DNA from: Brucella grignonensis
GTDB lineage: Bacteria > Pseudomonadota > Alphaproteobacteria > Rhizobiales > Rhizobiaceae
Length of the DNA: 64,000 bases
Assembly (NCBI RefSeq): GCF_002252505.1
Contig: NZ_NNRL01000163.1
Location: 186,001-250,000 of the forward strand
Direction of reading: 5' to 3'
The notes beneath the pieces are model-generated. The model was not told the DNA's origin. It saw only the letters and a program-made list of their open reading frames with translations, and made no database searches. The position numbers and the translations under genes are program-made. Within the stretch, counting starts at the first letter, position 1; each line of letters starts with the position of its first letter. Below, piece by piece: positions 19,262-27,840 of the stretch.

Positions 19262-21101
19262 TAATCCACCAAAGCGTCTCGACCGGAAAGCCATAATCGG
19301 GCTTTGGCTCCTTGAAACCAAAACGATCCCAATAAGCTACCAGGTGATTCGCTACCGTCCAATTTGGAATCCACTCAAGCCTGATACGCAAGTACCGATC
19401 AAGCACCCTGATCGTTGCCACCAACTCGTCTCGCGTGGAAACCTTGCCCACGTCCTCAATCAATGCGTCGATAATAGGGTCAGATGTGCCGGGGAGATTA
19501 TAGCTGCCGGGTGTTTTGGCTGATTCTGAACCGAACATGCTTGTAAGCGACTCCTTTGTCGGCGTTGCACCGAACTGGATCGCCATTCCAACCATGTCAT
19601 AATCGAAATCCTGAATGCGGACCTGATATTGGCTCGGGTCCACCAACCGCACACTGGCATCAATGCCGATGGCGCGCATTTTCTGAACAAGAGGATTGTA
19701 GACACGATTGAAAGATTCGGAATTGCTCAGAATTTCGAGCGTGAACTTTTCACCGTTCTTGCTGTGAAACTGGCCTTTGCTACGCTCAAAACCGGCGGCT
19801 TCCATCAGTTCGATAGCCCGCGAAAACTGCTTGCGATCACGGCCTGTACCATCCGAAACAGGCATGACAGGGACTTCACCAAAAGCCGCTTCGGGAATTT
19901 TGCCCCGATATCGTTCAAGGACCTTCAGCTCGTCGGTCGTCGGCATACCCACGGCCTGAAAGTCCGAGCCGTTGAAGTTGGATTGCGACCGCTGATAGGT
20001 GTCATAGAACAGATTTGCGTTGGTCCACTCGAAGTCGAAGCAGAGATTGATCGCTTCGCGCACGCGCGGATCGCGGAAGCGCTCACGGCGCTGGTTGATC
20101 GCCCAGGCCTGCATGAGCGGGCGCTTTTCCCTCGGAAACGTGCGCTTGATGATCTTGTTCTGCTGAACCGCAGGGAAATCATAAGCTGTGGCCCAGTTCT
20201 TTGCCACGCTCTCGGATCGAAAATCGATGTTGCCCTTTTTGAAAGCTTCGAATTCTGGCTGTCGATCACGGTAGAACTCAATGCGGATGCGGTCGAAGTT
20301 GCTGGAACCGCGCTGCACCGGTAAATCCCTGGCCCAATAATCATCAACACGGTCATATTCAATCGCTTGCCCGGCAGAAATTTTACCGACGCGATAGGCA
20401 CCAGATCCAAGGATCGGTTCCAGGCTTGCCGCGTCAAAGTTTCGCTCCCTGAACCAGTCTTTTGACAGGATTGGCAGTGTAACCGCGTCGAGAATGGCAT
20501 TGGGGCCACGCTCAGCGGCGAAATGCATCTGCACTTCGCTTTTGCTGGTTTCTTTCACGGCTTCGAGTGCTGCAAGTGTCTGCTTTATTTGCGGATGGCC
20601 CTTTTCCTTAAGCGTCTCGTAAGTGAACACGACATCCTTCGCCTCAATTGGCGAACCATCGTGAAAACGGGCTTCCTTACGCAGCTTGAAGAGGCAGGTC
20701 TGACGGTCCTTGGACAGGGTCACACTTTCGGCAATTAGACCATAAACAGCGTCAGGCTCATCAAGAGCTGACACCATCAGGGTGTCGAATGTCAGCTCCA
20801 TGCGCGGCGGTGCATCACCCTTGAAGGCCAGCGTGTTGAGCGTATTGAAAGTCTCTGTGTTCTGATTCCACACCCAGGTGGATGGGGCCAGCGTGAAGGT
20901 GCCACCTTTGGGCGCATCCGGGTTCACGTAGTCGAAATGGGTGAAATCGGGCGGATATTTCAGTTCACCGAAGGCAGATAGACCATGCAGGGGCTTGTCT
21001 GTGGGAAGCGTTGCAAAGGCTTTTCCCGGAAGGCAGGCCGCGAGAGCGGCGCTGCCTGAAAGTCCGAGAAAATGGCGGCGGTTGAGATGAAAGCCCGGCA
21101 T
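19254..21101 (-). CDS. yejA: Peptide-binding protein YejA, Tat-exported
   Basis: This 615-residue periplasmic solute-binding protein (family 5) delivers peptides to YejBEF. The N-terminus NRRHFLGLSGSAALAA is a twin-arginine signal, so it is probably exported folded. The family core includes YPPDFTHFDYVNPDAPKGG and VFTYETLKEKG. The reading frame ends WWIKA with the stop in a 49 bp repeat. A second yejA homologue lies directly upstream, separated by a 105 bp repeat. Confidence 0.93.
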   Translation of the reverse strand: MPGFHLNRRHFLGLSGSAALAACLPGKAFATLPTDKPLHGLSAFGELKYPPDFTHFDYVNPDAPKGGTFTLAPSTWVWNQNTETFNTLNTLAFKGDAPPRMELTFDTLMVSALDEPDAVYGLIAESVTLSKDRQTCLFKLRKEARFHDGSPIEAKDVVFTYETLKEKGHPQIKQTLAALEAVKETSKSEVQMHFAAERGPNAILDAVTLPILSKDWFRERNFDAASLEPILGSGAYRVGKISAGQAIEYDRVDDYWARDLPVQRGSSNFDRIRIEFYRDRQPEFEAFKKGNIDFRSESVAKNWATAYDFPAVQQNKIIKRTFPREKRPLMQAWAINQRRERFRDPRVREAINLCFDFEWTNANLFYDTYQRSQSNFNGSDFQAVGMPTTDELKVLERYRGKIPEAAFGEVPVMPVSDGTGRDRKQFSRAIELMEAAGFERSKGQFHSKNGEKFTLEILSNSESFNRVYNPLVQKMRAIGIDASVRLVDPSQYQVRIQDFDYDMVGMAIQFGATPTKESLTSMFGSESAKTPGSYNLPGTSDPIIDALIEDVGKVSTRDELVATIRVLDRYLRIRLEWIPNWTVANHLVAYWDRFGFKEPKPDYGFPVETLWWIKA

Positions 21102-21114
21102 CGGAAGACGTCCT

Positions 21115-21219
21115 TAAAGCATTTTCAGCAAAAGTGCGAAGCGGTTTTGCGTAGGATAATGCGTAAAAACAAATAGATAGAGCGGTTTCAACTATTCAAT
21201 CTTGATTGAGGCCGCTCTA
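21115..21219. repeat. 105 bp TA-flanked palindromic repeat, copy 2 (diverged)
   Basis: It starts TAAAGCATTTTCAGCAAAAG, ends GGCCGCTCTA, and is exactly 105 bp. The left half is close to the copy at 3244, while the right half has diverged. It lies between the two yejA genes and provides the TAG stop (21217-21219) of the upstream one. Confidence 0.8.
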
Positions 21220-23085
21220 GTTGGAGCTGTTTTTAAGCTTGGCTTCCTTCGCGGGATCGATCCACCACGAAAATGGATCAATCCCGAGATAATCGGGTTG
21301 CTGTTCCGGCATGCCGAATTTGTTCCAATAGGCGACGTTGATATGGTCTGAATACCATTGCGGAATGACGTAGTAGTTCCAAAGCAATGCACGGTCGAGC
21401 GCGTGGCTCGCAGCCACCAGCTCTTCACGATCCTTGGCATAAATGACGCGGTCGATCAGCTTGTCGATGGCCGGATTCTTGATACCCGCATAATTGCGGC
21501 TTCCTTTGAAGTCAGCTGCTTTCGAACCCCACATATCCCGTTGCTCATTGCCGGGAGAGGCTGTCTGTGGGGTCAGGGACGATACAACATCATAATCGAA
21601 ATCATTCACTCGGGCCTGATATTGTGCTGCATCAACAGTGCGGATCTGCGCATCAATGCCGATTTTCTTCAGGTTCTGGATATAGAGATTGTGCACGCGC
21701 TCGAAGGCGCCACCGTCATTCAGAAATTCGATTGTGAACTGCTGGCCATTGGCATTAACAAGTTTGTTGCCCTGCAGTTTCCAGCCTGCTTCGCTAAAAA
21801 GCTGCAGTGCCTTGCGCAGATTATCGCGTGTTGCCTGTGGTGTGTCATAAACCGGCAGCTTGAATTCTTCCGTCAGCGCTTCCGGCGGAAGCGAATCCTT
21901 CACGGTTTCAAGAATTGCTTTTTCTTCCGGCGTCGGTGGTCCGCTCAGCTGCAGCTCATTGCCAGCGAAATAGCTGTTGATCCGGACGTACTGATTAAAG
22001 AACAGCAGGCGGTTCATGGATTCAAAGTCGAAAGCATAAGTCAGTGCCTGCCGCACTTTCGGGTCTTTGAACTTGTCCCTGCGGGTGTTGAGGTAATAGC
22101 CCTGCATTCGGCCAACGGCGTTGAACGGAAAAGACTCCTTGACGACATCGCCGCGCTGCACCGCTGGGAAATTATACTGTTCCATCCAGCGCTGAATGCG
22201 GTTTTCCTGCCGGTAGTCATACTGACCACCTTTCTTGAAGGCTTCCCATGTTGCATCTTCGCTTAAATAATATTCGTAGCGCACTTCATCGAAGTTGTTG
22301 CGCCCGACATTGACCCCGAGGTCCTTGCCCCAGTAATCGGCAACACGTCCCCATACGATAGAGCGACCCGGAACCATGCTCTTGATCTTGTAGGCGGCCG
22401 ATCCGAGTGGAATCTCCAGCGTGGGACGGCTGATGTCACGCTGCTTGCCTTGCGCGTCCTTGCCTTCCCACCAATGCTTGGGCAGGATTGCGAGCTGTCC
22501 CACGATCTGCGGCAGTTCGCGGTTGCCTGTCTGAGAGAAGGTAAACTTCACCTCATGGTCGCCGGTCTTCTCGGCTTTCTCCACGTCGCCATAATATTTG
22601 TTATATAGCGGTGACTGCTTCTTGAGAATATCAAATGACCAGATCACATCTTCAACGGTAATCGGCTCCCCATCATGCCACTTGGCATCGGGATTGAGCT
22701 TGAACTTCACCCATGAAAAGTCGTCGGGATACTGCAAAGCCTCCGCGATCAGCGGATACTGCGTAGAGCCCTGATCGAGTGCATCGGTCATCAATGTATC
22801 GTAGAGCATTCCGCCACCGAAATCGGCGAGGCCCGCTGCGGCAACACCTTGAACCACGAATGGATTGAGACTGTCGAACGTGCCGACGGCAACCTGATTG
22901 AGGGCGCCGCCTTTGGGTGCATCAGGGTTCACATAGTCGTAATGCTTGAAATCAGCCGGATATTTGGGCTCGCCTATGAGGCTTGAGGCATGTCTCCATT
23001 GCGGCTCGGCATCTGTTGCGTAACTAAACGATACCGTGCTTGCCAGCATGGTGACTGCAAATGCTCCCGCCCAAAAACCTCTCAT
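21217..23085 (-). CDS. yejA: Second YejA-type peptide-binding protein, Sec-exported
   Basis: This 622-residue protein is a paralogue of the neighbouring YejA, sharing YPADFKHYDYVNPDAPKGG and the same domain plan. Its N-terminus (MRGFWAGAFAVTMLASTVSF, then SYA before TDA) is an ordinary Sec signal with no twin arginine. It is the first gene of the yej operon, with ribosome site CGGAG. Two binding proteins with different export routes suggest distinct ligands for one transporter. The stop TAG belongs to the 105 bp repeat. Confidence 0.93.
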   Translation of the reverse strand: MRGFWAGAFAVTMLASTVSFSYATDAEPQWRHASSLIGEPKYPADFKHYDYVNPDAPKGGALNQVAVGTFDSLNPFVVQGVAAAGLADFGGGMLYDTLMTDALDQGSTQYPLIAEALQYPDDFSWVKFKLNPDAKWHDGEPITVEDVIWSFDILKKQSPLYNKYYGDVEKAEKTGDHEVKFTFSQTGNRELPQIVGQLAILPKHWWEGKDAQGKQRDISRPTLEIPLGSAAYKIKSMVPGRSIVWGRVADYWGKDLGVNVGRNNFDEVRYEYYLSEDATWEAFKKGGQYDYRQENRIQRWMEQYNFPAVQRGDVVKESFPFNAVGRMQGYYLNTRRDKFKDPKVRQALTYAFDFESMNRLLFFNQYVRINSYFAGNELQLSGPPTPEEKAILETVKDSLPPEALTEEFKLPVYDTPQATRDNLRKALQLFSEAGWKLQGNKLVNANGQQFTIEFLNDGGAFERVHNLYIQNLKKIGIDAQIRTVDAAQYQARVNDFDYDVVSSLTPQTASPGNEQRDMWGSKAADFKGSRNYAGIKNPAIDKLIDRVIYAKDREELVAASHALDRALLWNYYVIPQWYSDHINVAYWNKFGMPEQQPDYLGIDPFSWWIDPAKEAKLKNSSN

Positions 23086-23181
23086 CCAGCATCTCCGTTT
23101 CTGCTTCGGATAGTGTTGGATTGATTCTTATGGGTTTTTGCGGAGGAAGAAAGGCGCAAGTTGAAAAAACATACTCGCAAT

Positions 23182-23212
23182 AAAAAAGCCGGGTCAAAAC
23201 CCGGCTTTTTTT
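23182..23212 (-). terminator. Strong bidirectional terminator after cycM
   Basis: GCCGGGT (23188-23194) pairs with ACCCGGC (23199-23205), flanked by A6 and T7 runs, so it can stop transcripts in both directions. It lies 18 bp past the cycM stop. Confidence 0.9.
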
Positions 23213-23229
23213 CGATATTACAATCGGCC

Positions 23230-23940
23230 TTAGTTGGCTGGTGCCGGCTGTGCCGGAGCTTCGCCATTGCCCGCAGGGGCCGGTTCGGCAGGCTTCTGTT
23301 CACCGGCTGGAGCTTGTTCCGCAGGCTTTTCAGCTTCGCCTGCAGGTGCTGCACCTTCTGGTTTGGCTTCGCCGCCCGCAGCTGGTGCCGCATCGGCGGT
23401 TGGAAGTGGCGCTGGATTGTCCGACAATGTACGCAGATAAGCGATCAGATCGGCACGCTCATTGTCCTTCTTGTCGCCGGCAAAGCCCATGGCCGTGCCC
23501 TTGATGAAGCCCTTTGGTGAGGTGAGGAACTTGTTGAGATGTTCATAATCCCACTTGTTGCCGCCCGCGCCAAATTCCTTCATTGCAGCCGAATAGCCAA
23601 AGCCTTCAACAGAGGCAGCCGGACGGTCCAGCACATCCCACAGATGTGGTCCAACCTTGTTGGCGCCACCCTTTTCACCCGTATGGCATGCTGCACAACG
23701 CTTGAAGACGGTTGCGCCGCGTGCCGGATCAGCGGATTGCAGCAATGTGGCAATCGACACTTCTTCCTTGGCTGGTGCAGCTTCACCACCAGTTGCAGCC
23801 TCTGCCGCTTCAATTACGAAACCTGGCTTTTCAGGGGCTGGCGCATGAAACAGCGTATCGGACAGAATGCCCGTTGTCATGACAACAAAAACCGTTGCCA
23901 GAAAAGCCATGATAAACTTATTAGTCCGGGTTGAATTCAT
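23230..23940 (-). CDS. cycM: Membrane-anchored cytochrome c (CycM type)
   Basis: This 236-residue class I c-type cytochrome likely carries electrons to a terminal oxidase. An uncleaved N-terminal membrane anchor ([16 protein letters not shown]) is followed by an Ala/Glu-rich linker. Next comes the haem site CAACH with [13 protein letters not shown] and the axial Met in KGTAMGF. After the cytochrome domain there is an unusual tail of about 70 residues rich in Pro, Ala, Glu and Gly. The tail resembles a cell-wall-spanning or disordered spacer. Confidence 0.9.
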   Translation of the reverse strand: MNSTRTNKFIMAFLATVFVVMTTGILSDTLFHAPAPEKPGFVIEAAEAATGGEAAPAKEEVSIATLLQSADPARGATVFKRCAACHTGEKGGANKVGPHLWDVLDRPAASVEGFGYSAAMKEFGAGGNKWDYEHLNKFLTSPKGFIKGTAMGFAGDKKDNERADLIAYLRTLSDNPAPLPTADAAPAAGGEAKPEGAAPAGEAEKPAEQAPAGEQKPAEPAPAGNGEAPAQPAPAN

Positions 23941-24186
23941 CGCCGGTCAGCGCTCCCTCTACTCAACGCCCTCCAAAGCCGGCATGCAAAACCTGTGTTA
24001 AAAGGCTGGCAAGTCTCTCCCCGGCATTGGGCGGAAACTAGGTCTTTTACAGGGGGGGTGCAACACCTATAAGGGGGGCTAGCCCCGTGACTTTTTGACA
24101 CTTTTGCTGCATTTGCTGTGCAGCTAAAGGTCGCCAGGAAGCCCCATCTGACCTTTTACGGCCAAATCAAACACCAAGAGGCAATC

Positions 24187-24936
24187 ATGCTTCAGACTTT
24201 GAAAACACTGACACTTATACCGGCACGAATGGCTTCCACACGCCTGCCGAACAAGCCATTGGCCGATATTTGCGGCAAGCCGATGATCGTGCATGTAGCA
24301 GATCGTGCGGCGGCAGCATCTCTTGGACGCACTGTGGTTGCGACCGATAGTGACGAGATTTTTGCAGCTGTTCGGGCGCATGGTCATGAGGTCATCATGA
24401 CGCGTGGCGATCATGAATCGGGGTCTGATCGCATTTATGAGGCGCTTCAGAAAGTCGATCCCCAGGGTGAAGTCGAGGCGATCATCAATGTGCAGGGGGA
24501 TCTGCCGACGATTGATCCGGATATCATCCGCCGCGCACTTCTGCCGCTCGAGAATGGGCCTGCCGACATTGCGACGCTCGGCGTCGAAATCGAGGAAGAA
24601 TCGGAAAAGACCAATCCGAGTGTGGTGAAGATTGTCGGTTCCCCGCTTGCGGATAACAACCGCCTGCGTGCACTTTATTTTACGCGCGCCACAGCACCCT
24701 ACGGCGATGGTCCGCTCTATCATCATATTGGCCTTTATGCATATCGCCGCGCGGCGTTAGAGCGTTTTGTGAAGATCGGGCCGTCTCCGCTTGAAAAGCG
24801 CGAAAAGCTGGAACAGCTGCGTGCGCTTGAAGACGGAATGCGCATCGACGCAGAGATCGTCAGAACAGTCCCGCTGGGCGTTGATACGCAGGCTGATCTT
24901 GACCGGGCACGCGAAATTATCGCAAAGGGTTTATGA
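24187..24936 (+). CDS. kdsB: CMP-KDO synthetase
   Basis: KdsB activates 3-deoxy-manno-octulosonate with CTP for lipopolysaccharide core assembly. The 249-residue protein has the nucleotide motif [19 protein letters not shown] at its N-terminus, with [13 protein letters not shown] and HIGLYAYRR further on. ATG 24187 is preferred over the upstream 24118 because AAGAGG precedes it and it gives the family length. It is followed by pheA after 47 bp, and is divergent from cycM. Confidence 0.95.
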   Translation: MLQTLKTLTLIPARMASTRLPNKPLADICGKPMIVHVADRAAAASLGRTVVATDSDEIFAAVRAHGHEVIMTRGDHESGSDRIYEALQKVDPQGEVEAIINVQGDLPTIDPDIIRRALLPLENGPADIATLGVEIEEESEKTNPSVVKIVGSPLADNNRLRALYFTRATAPYGDGPLYHHIGLYAYRRAALERFVKIGPSPLEKREKLEQLRALEDGMRIDAEIVRTVPLGVDTQADLDRAREIIAKGL

Positions 24937-24983
24937 TAAACACGCTCTGATTGTTACGGAGCATTTGAGAAAGTACGAACACG

Positions 24984-25847
24984 ATGAAGACCAACCGGAT
25001 TTCCTTTCAGGGTGAAGCGGGTGCCAATTCTGATACGGCTTGCCGCAACATGTTTCCCGATATGGAGCCTTTGCCGTGCCCGACTTTTGAAGATGCATTT
25101 AATGCGGTCGAAAGCGGTGCTGCCGATCTTGCGATGATTCCCATCGAGAACACGCTTGCGGGTCGTGTTGCAGATATTCACTATCTGCTGCCGCTCGCTG
25201 ATATGCATATCGTTGGCGAATATTTCTTGCCGATCCACTTCCAGCTCATGGTGCTTCCCGGCGTCAAACGCGAAGAGATCAAGACGGTTCACAGCCATAT
25301 CCATGCGCTGGGCCAGTGCCGCAAGGTTATCAGGCAGAATGGCTGGAAGCCGGTGATTGCTGGCGATACGGCAGGTGCTGCCCGCCTTGTGGCTGACATG
25401 AAAGATCGCTCAATGGCAGCGCTTGCGCCAAGCCTTGCAGCCGAACTTTATGGTCTCGATATTCTGGAAGAGAATGTCGAGGACGCGGAAGACAATGTGA
25501 CCCGCTTTGTCGTGCTCTCGAAGACGAAGAAATGGGAGCCGCGCCCGGAAAAAGACGAGCGGATTATTACCACTTTCGTTTTCCGTGTACGCAACGTGCC
25601 CGCCGCACTTTACAAGGCAATGGGTGGCTTTGCGACCAATGGCGTCAACATGACAAAGCTCGAAAGTTATCAGCTGGGGGGCCGGTTTATCGCGACACAA
25701 TTCTATGCTGATATCGAGGGCCATCCAGAAGACCGTAATGTGCAGCTTGCTCTGGAAGAGCTTGAATTCTTCACCAAGGAAGTGCGCATTCTCGGCGTCT
25801 ATAAGGGCAGCGATACGCGCGGTACACAGCTGTTGGCAGCGGAATAA
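24984..25847 (+). CDS. pheA: Prephenate dehydratase
   Basis: This 287-residue monofunctional enzyme converts prephenate to phenylpyruvate in phenylalanine synthesis. The prephenate dehydratase domain starts ISFQGEAGANSDTAC and contains IPIENTLAGRV and DNVTRFVVLS, the TRF motif. A C-terminal ACT domain follows from about residue 195, with ESYQLGG in the place of the allosteric ESRP loop. No chorismate mutase domain is fused. Its TAA stop is immediately followed by a nested palindromic repeat. Confidence 0.96.
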   Translation: MKTNRISFQGEAGANSDTACRNMFPDMEPLPCPTFEDAFNAVESGAADLAMIPIENTLAGRVADIHYLLPLADMHIVGEYFLPIHFQLMVLPGVKREEIKTVHSHIHALGQCRKVIRQNGWKPVIAGDTAGAARLVADMKDRSMAALAPSLAAELYGLDILEENVEDAEDNVTRFVVLSKTKKWEPRPEKDERIITTFVFRVRNVPAALYKAMGGFATNGVNMTKLESYQLGGRFIATQFYADIEGHPEDRNVQLALEELEFFTKEVRILGVYKGSDTRGTQLLAAE

Positions 25848-25848
25848 T

Positions 25849-26054
25849 TAGAGCGCGTTTCGATCTAGAGCATTTCCTGTTTTTCTTGAATCATTGGAAA
25901 TGCTCTATCTCTTTGTTTTTTCGCATTATCCGACGCAAAACCGCTTCGCACTTTTGCTGGAAATGCTCTAATTGAATCAGATCGGCGCTCTAATCATTTG
26001 TTTTAACGCGCATCTTTTCCGAAAATCGTTTCACCCTTTTCGGGATGCGCTCTA
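25849..26054. repeat. Nested palindromic repeats: 105 bp element inside a 103 bp element
   Basis: The outer copy (25849-25867 plus 25971-26054) matches the intact element at 14174-14277 but is split by a complete 105 bp element (25866-25970) of the other subtype. The inner copy is flanked by TA on both sides. Removing it with one TA restores a CGATCTAATTGAATCAG junction, which matches the intact copy except for two substitutions. The right outer end supplies the nudC stop codon. Confidence 0.9.
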
Positions 26055-26993
26055 ATCTTCTGCCCAGGCTCTGATCAGATGGGTTGCGATGGCTCCGGTT
26101 GCCGGGACGCGCAGCCCATTTTCATGTGTGCCAGCAAGCATGGCGCGCACTTCAGCTTTCTCGAACCAGCGACCGTCCTCAAGCTCCGAGCGGTCGATTG
26201 TGAAATCGTCTGACAATACTTCGGCATGGCAACCGATCATCAGCGAATAAGGAAATGGCCATGGCTGGCTCGCGTGATAGCCAACGCGGCCGATCGACAA
26301 GCCCATTTCTTCAAAGCTTTCACGACGCACCGCGGCTTCAATTGTCTCGCCATGCTCGATAAAGCCTGCAAGGCAGGAATAAGATCCGGCGGCGAAGTGG
26401 GCACTGCGTGCCAGAATGCATTTTTCACCACGAATGGGCAGCATGATCGCGACCGGATCGGTTCGCGGGAAATGCTCGGCTCCACAATTCGGGCAGACAC
26501 GCTTGGCACCACCGGCACGCATTTCGCTTTTTGTGCCGCAACGTCCGCAAAAACGGTGATTGCTATGCCATGCTGTTAAAGCAGCAGCCTGCGCCAGCGC
26601 ACCGACGATATCAGCGGGCACAAGCCCTTCCATATAGATGCTGCGATAGTCCTGTGCCTTATAGGGAGCCTCAAGCTGGTCCGGATCAAGCGGAGCCATG
26701 AGTGCCACCAGTGGTGCACCGTCCTGTAACCCCAGCAGTACCGGTTCATGCAGATCAGACGAAAAAGCTTGAGCCTCTTTCAGTGTAAAGAGTGCGCGCG
26801 GAGCGCTCTCTTTTGTGTAATCGAGCAACAGCCTGTTGCTGCCCAGAATCATCACCCGTGTTTCTGGTAGTTCCAGCGCGGTGAAGGCCGAATCATCCTG
26901 TCGCTTTTCAGAAAGACGGTCGATGCGGTTGCCAGCAAAGCCGACGAGACGGCTCGGTTCAATTTCCGGCAGGTCGTAAAGGCGAAAAGCCAT
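26052..26993 (-). CDS. nudC: NAD+ diphosphatase (NADH pyrophosphatase)
   Basis: NudC hydrolyses NAD(H), and in E. coli removes NAD caps from RNA. The 313-residue protein has a zinc ribbon (CGRCG then CPNCG), the Nudix box beginning GFIEHGETIEAAVRRE, and the specificity motif SQPWPFPYS. ATG 26993 is chosen over an upstream TTG at 27029 because of the AGAG ribosome site and family length. The stop TAG is the end of a palindromic repeat. The HIT gene lies directly upstream on the same strand. Confidence 0.94.
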   Translation of the reverse strand: MAFRLYDLPEIEPSRLVGFAGNRIDRLSEKRQDDSAFTALELPETRVMILGSNRLLLDYTKESAPRALFTLKEAQAFSSDLHEPVLLGLQDGAPLVALMAPLDPDQLEAPYKAQDYRSIYMEGLVPADIVGALAQAAALTAWHSNHRFCGRCGTKSEMRAGGAKRVCPNCGAEHFPRTDPVAIMLPIRGEKCILARSAHFAAGSYSCLAGFIEHGETIEAAVRRESFEEMGLSIGRVGYHASQPWPFPYSLMIGCHAEVLSDDFTIDRSELEDGRWFEKAEVRAMLAGTHENGLRVPATGAIATHLIRAWAED

Positions 26994-27041
26994 GATTTTC
27001 TCTGGAATGGTTTTCTTTGTGGAGGGCAAGCTGGAGGGATA

Positions 27042-27446
27042 TCAGAGCGCTGCGCGGATCTTTTCGATCAGCGAATATGCATCGGCATCATGATAAGTTT
27101 TGCGGGTGCCATGACCCCAGACGGGGCCGGGCCAGCCAGCATCGCCTTCATTGCGTGCGATAACATGGATGTGGAGTTGGCGGACAATGTTGCCCAAAGC
27201 GCCGGTATTGATCTTGTTGCAGTCGGTTGCCTTCTTGAGTGCTTGCGAAACGATCGCGGCTTCAAAAGTCAGCATTGTCTGATCGAGTGGCGTCATATCG
27301 TGAATTTCGGCAAGTTTCGCACGGCGCGGCACGAGGATCAGCCAGGGCCAGCGCTGGTCATCCATCAATCGCAGCTCGCACAAGCCGAGCTTGGCGACTG
27401 AAAAAGTATCGGCATCGAGCCGCTTATCGAGTTCAAACTGTTCCAT
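27042..27446 (-). CDS. HIT family protein
   Basis: This 134-residue protein of the histidine triad superfamily probably hydrolyses nucleoside phosphoramidates or dinucleotides. The triad region reads QLHIHVIAR, where two of the three histidines of HxHxH remain and the first is Gln. The active central His is retained. ATG 27446 is used, since the longer frame would run towards the SRP RNA promoter. It is 48 bp upstream of nudC and likely cotranscribed with it. Confidence 0.88.
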   Translation of the reverse strand: MEQFELDKRLDADTFSVAKLGLCELRLMDDQRWPWLILVPRRAKLAEIHDMTPLDQTMLTFEAAIVSQALKKATDCNKINTGALGNIVRQLHIHVIARNEGDAGWPGPVWGHGTRKTYHDADAYSLIEKIRAAL

Positions 27447-27536
27447 ATTAGAATTATTATCATTTTTTTCTTCTCTACGCTCGCTTTTTGCGTGGTGTCC
27501 GCCTTGCTTTTTGCTTCGTAATTGACGATATGCAGC

Positions 27537-27636
27537 GTGGGAGGTTGGTGGTGGACGAGCCACTCGCCAACCGGGTCAGGTCCGGAAGGAAGCAGCCCTA
27601 ACGAGCCAGGCACGGGTCGCCGTGCCAGCCTCCCAC
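27537..27636 (+). ncRNA. ffs: Signal recognition particle RNA (4.5S type)
   Basis: The SRP core GGTCAGGTCCGGAAGGAAGC, the Ffh-binding asymmetric loop and tetraloop, is at about 27574-27593. The ends GTGGGAGG (27537) and CCTCCCAC (27629-27636) pair to close the RNA, followed by a TTTTTCTTT termination tract. Directly upstream of dnaX-ybaB-recR, as in many proteobacteria. Confidence 0.95.
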
Positions 27637-27670
27637 TTTTTCTTTCACGATTGATGGTCTTTCACAACGT

Positions 27671-27714
27671 TAGAGCGCCGTGCGCCTTCTTGAGCGCTAG
27701 ACAAGGACGCTCTA
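27671..27714. repeat. 44 bp TA-flanked mini-palindrome
   Basis: It begins TAGAGCGCCGTGCGCC and ends ACGCTCTA, in the leader of dnaX. The start matches the mini-repeat at 3556 while the middle has diverged. Confidence 0.65.
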
Positions 27715-27840
27715 AGCTATTGATCCATGCATCGGCTGTTGATTGGCAGTAAACCACTGTCGAAGACACTTTCGTCTCCGGTCCAAACTGTTTAGAGTTT
27801 TAGGGTCGGAAAAAAGCGAACAGGGAACGGAAGGGTCGCA

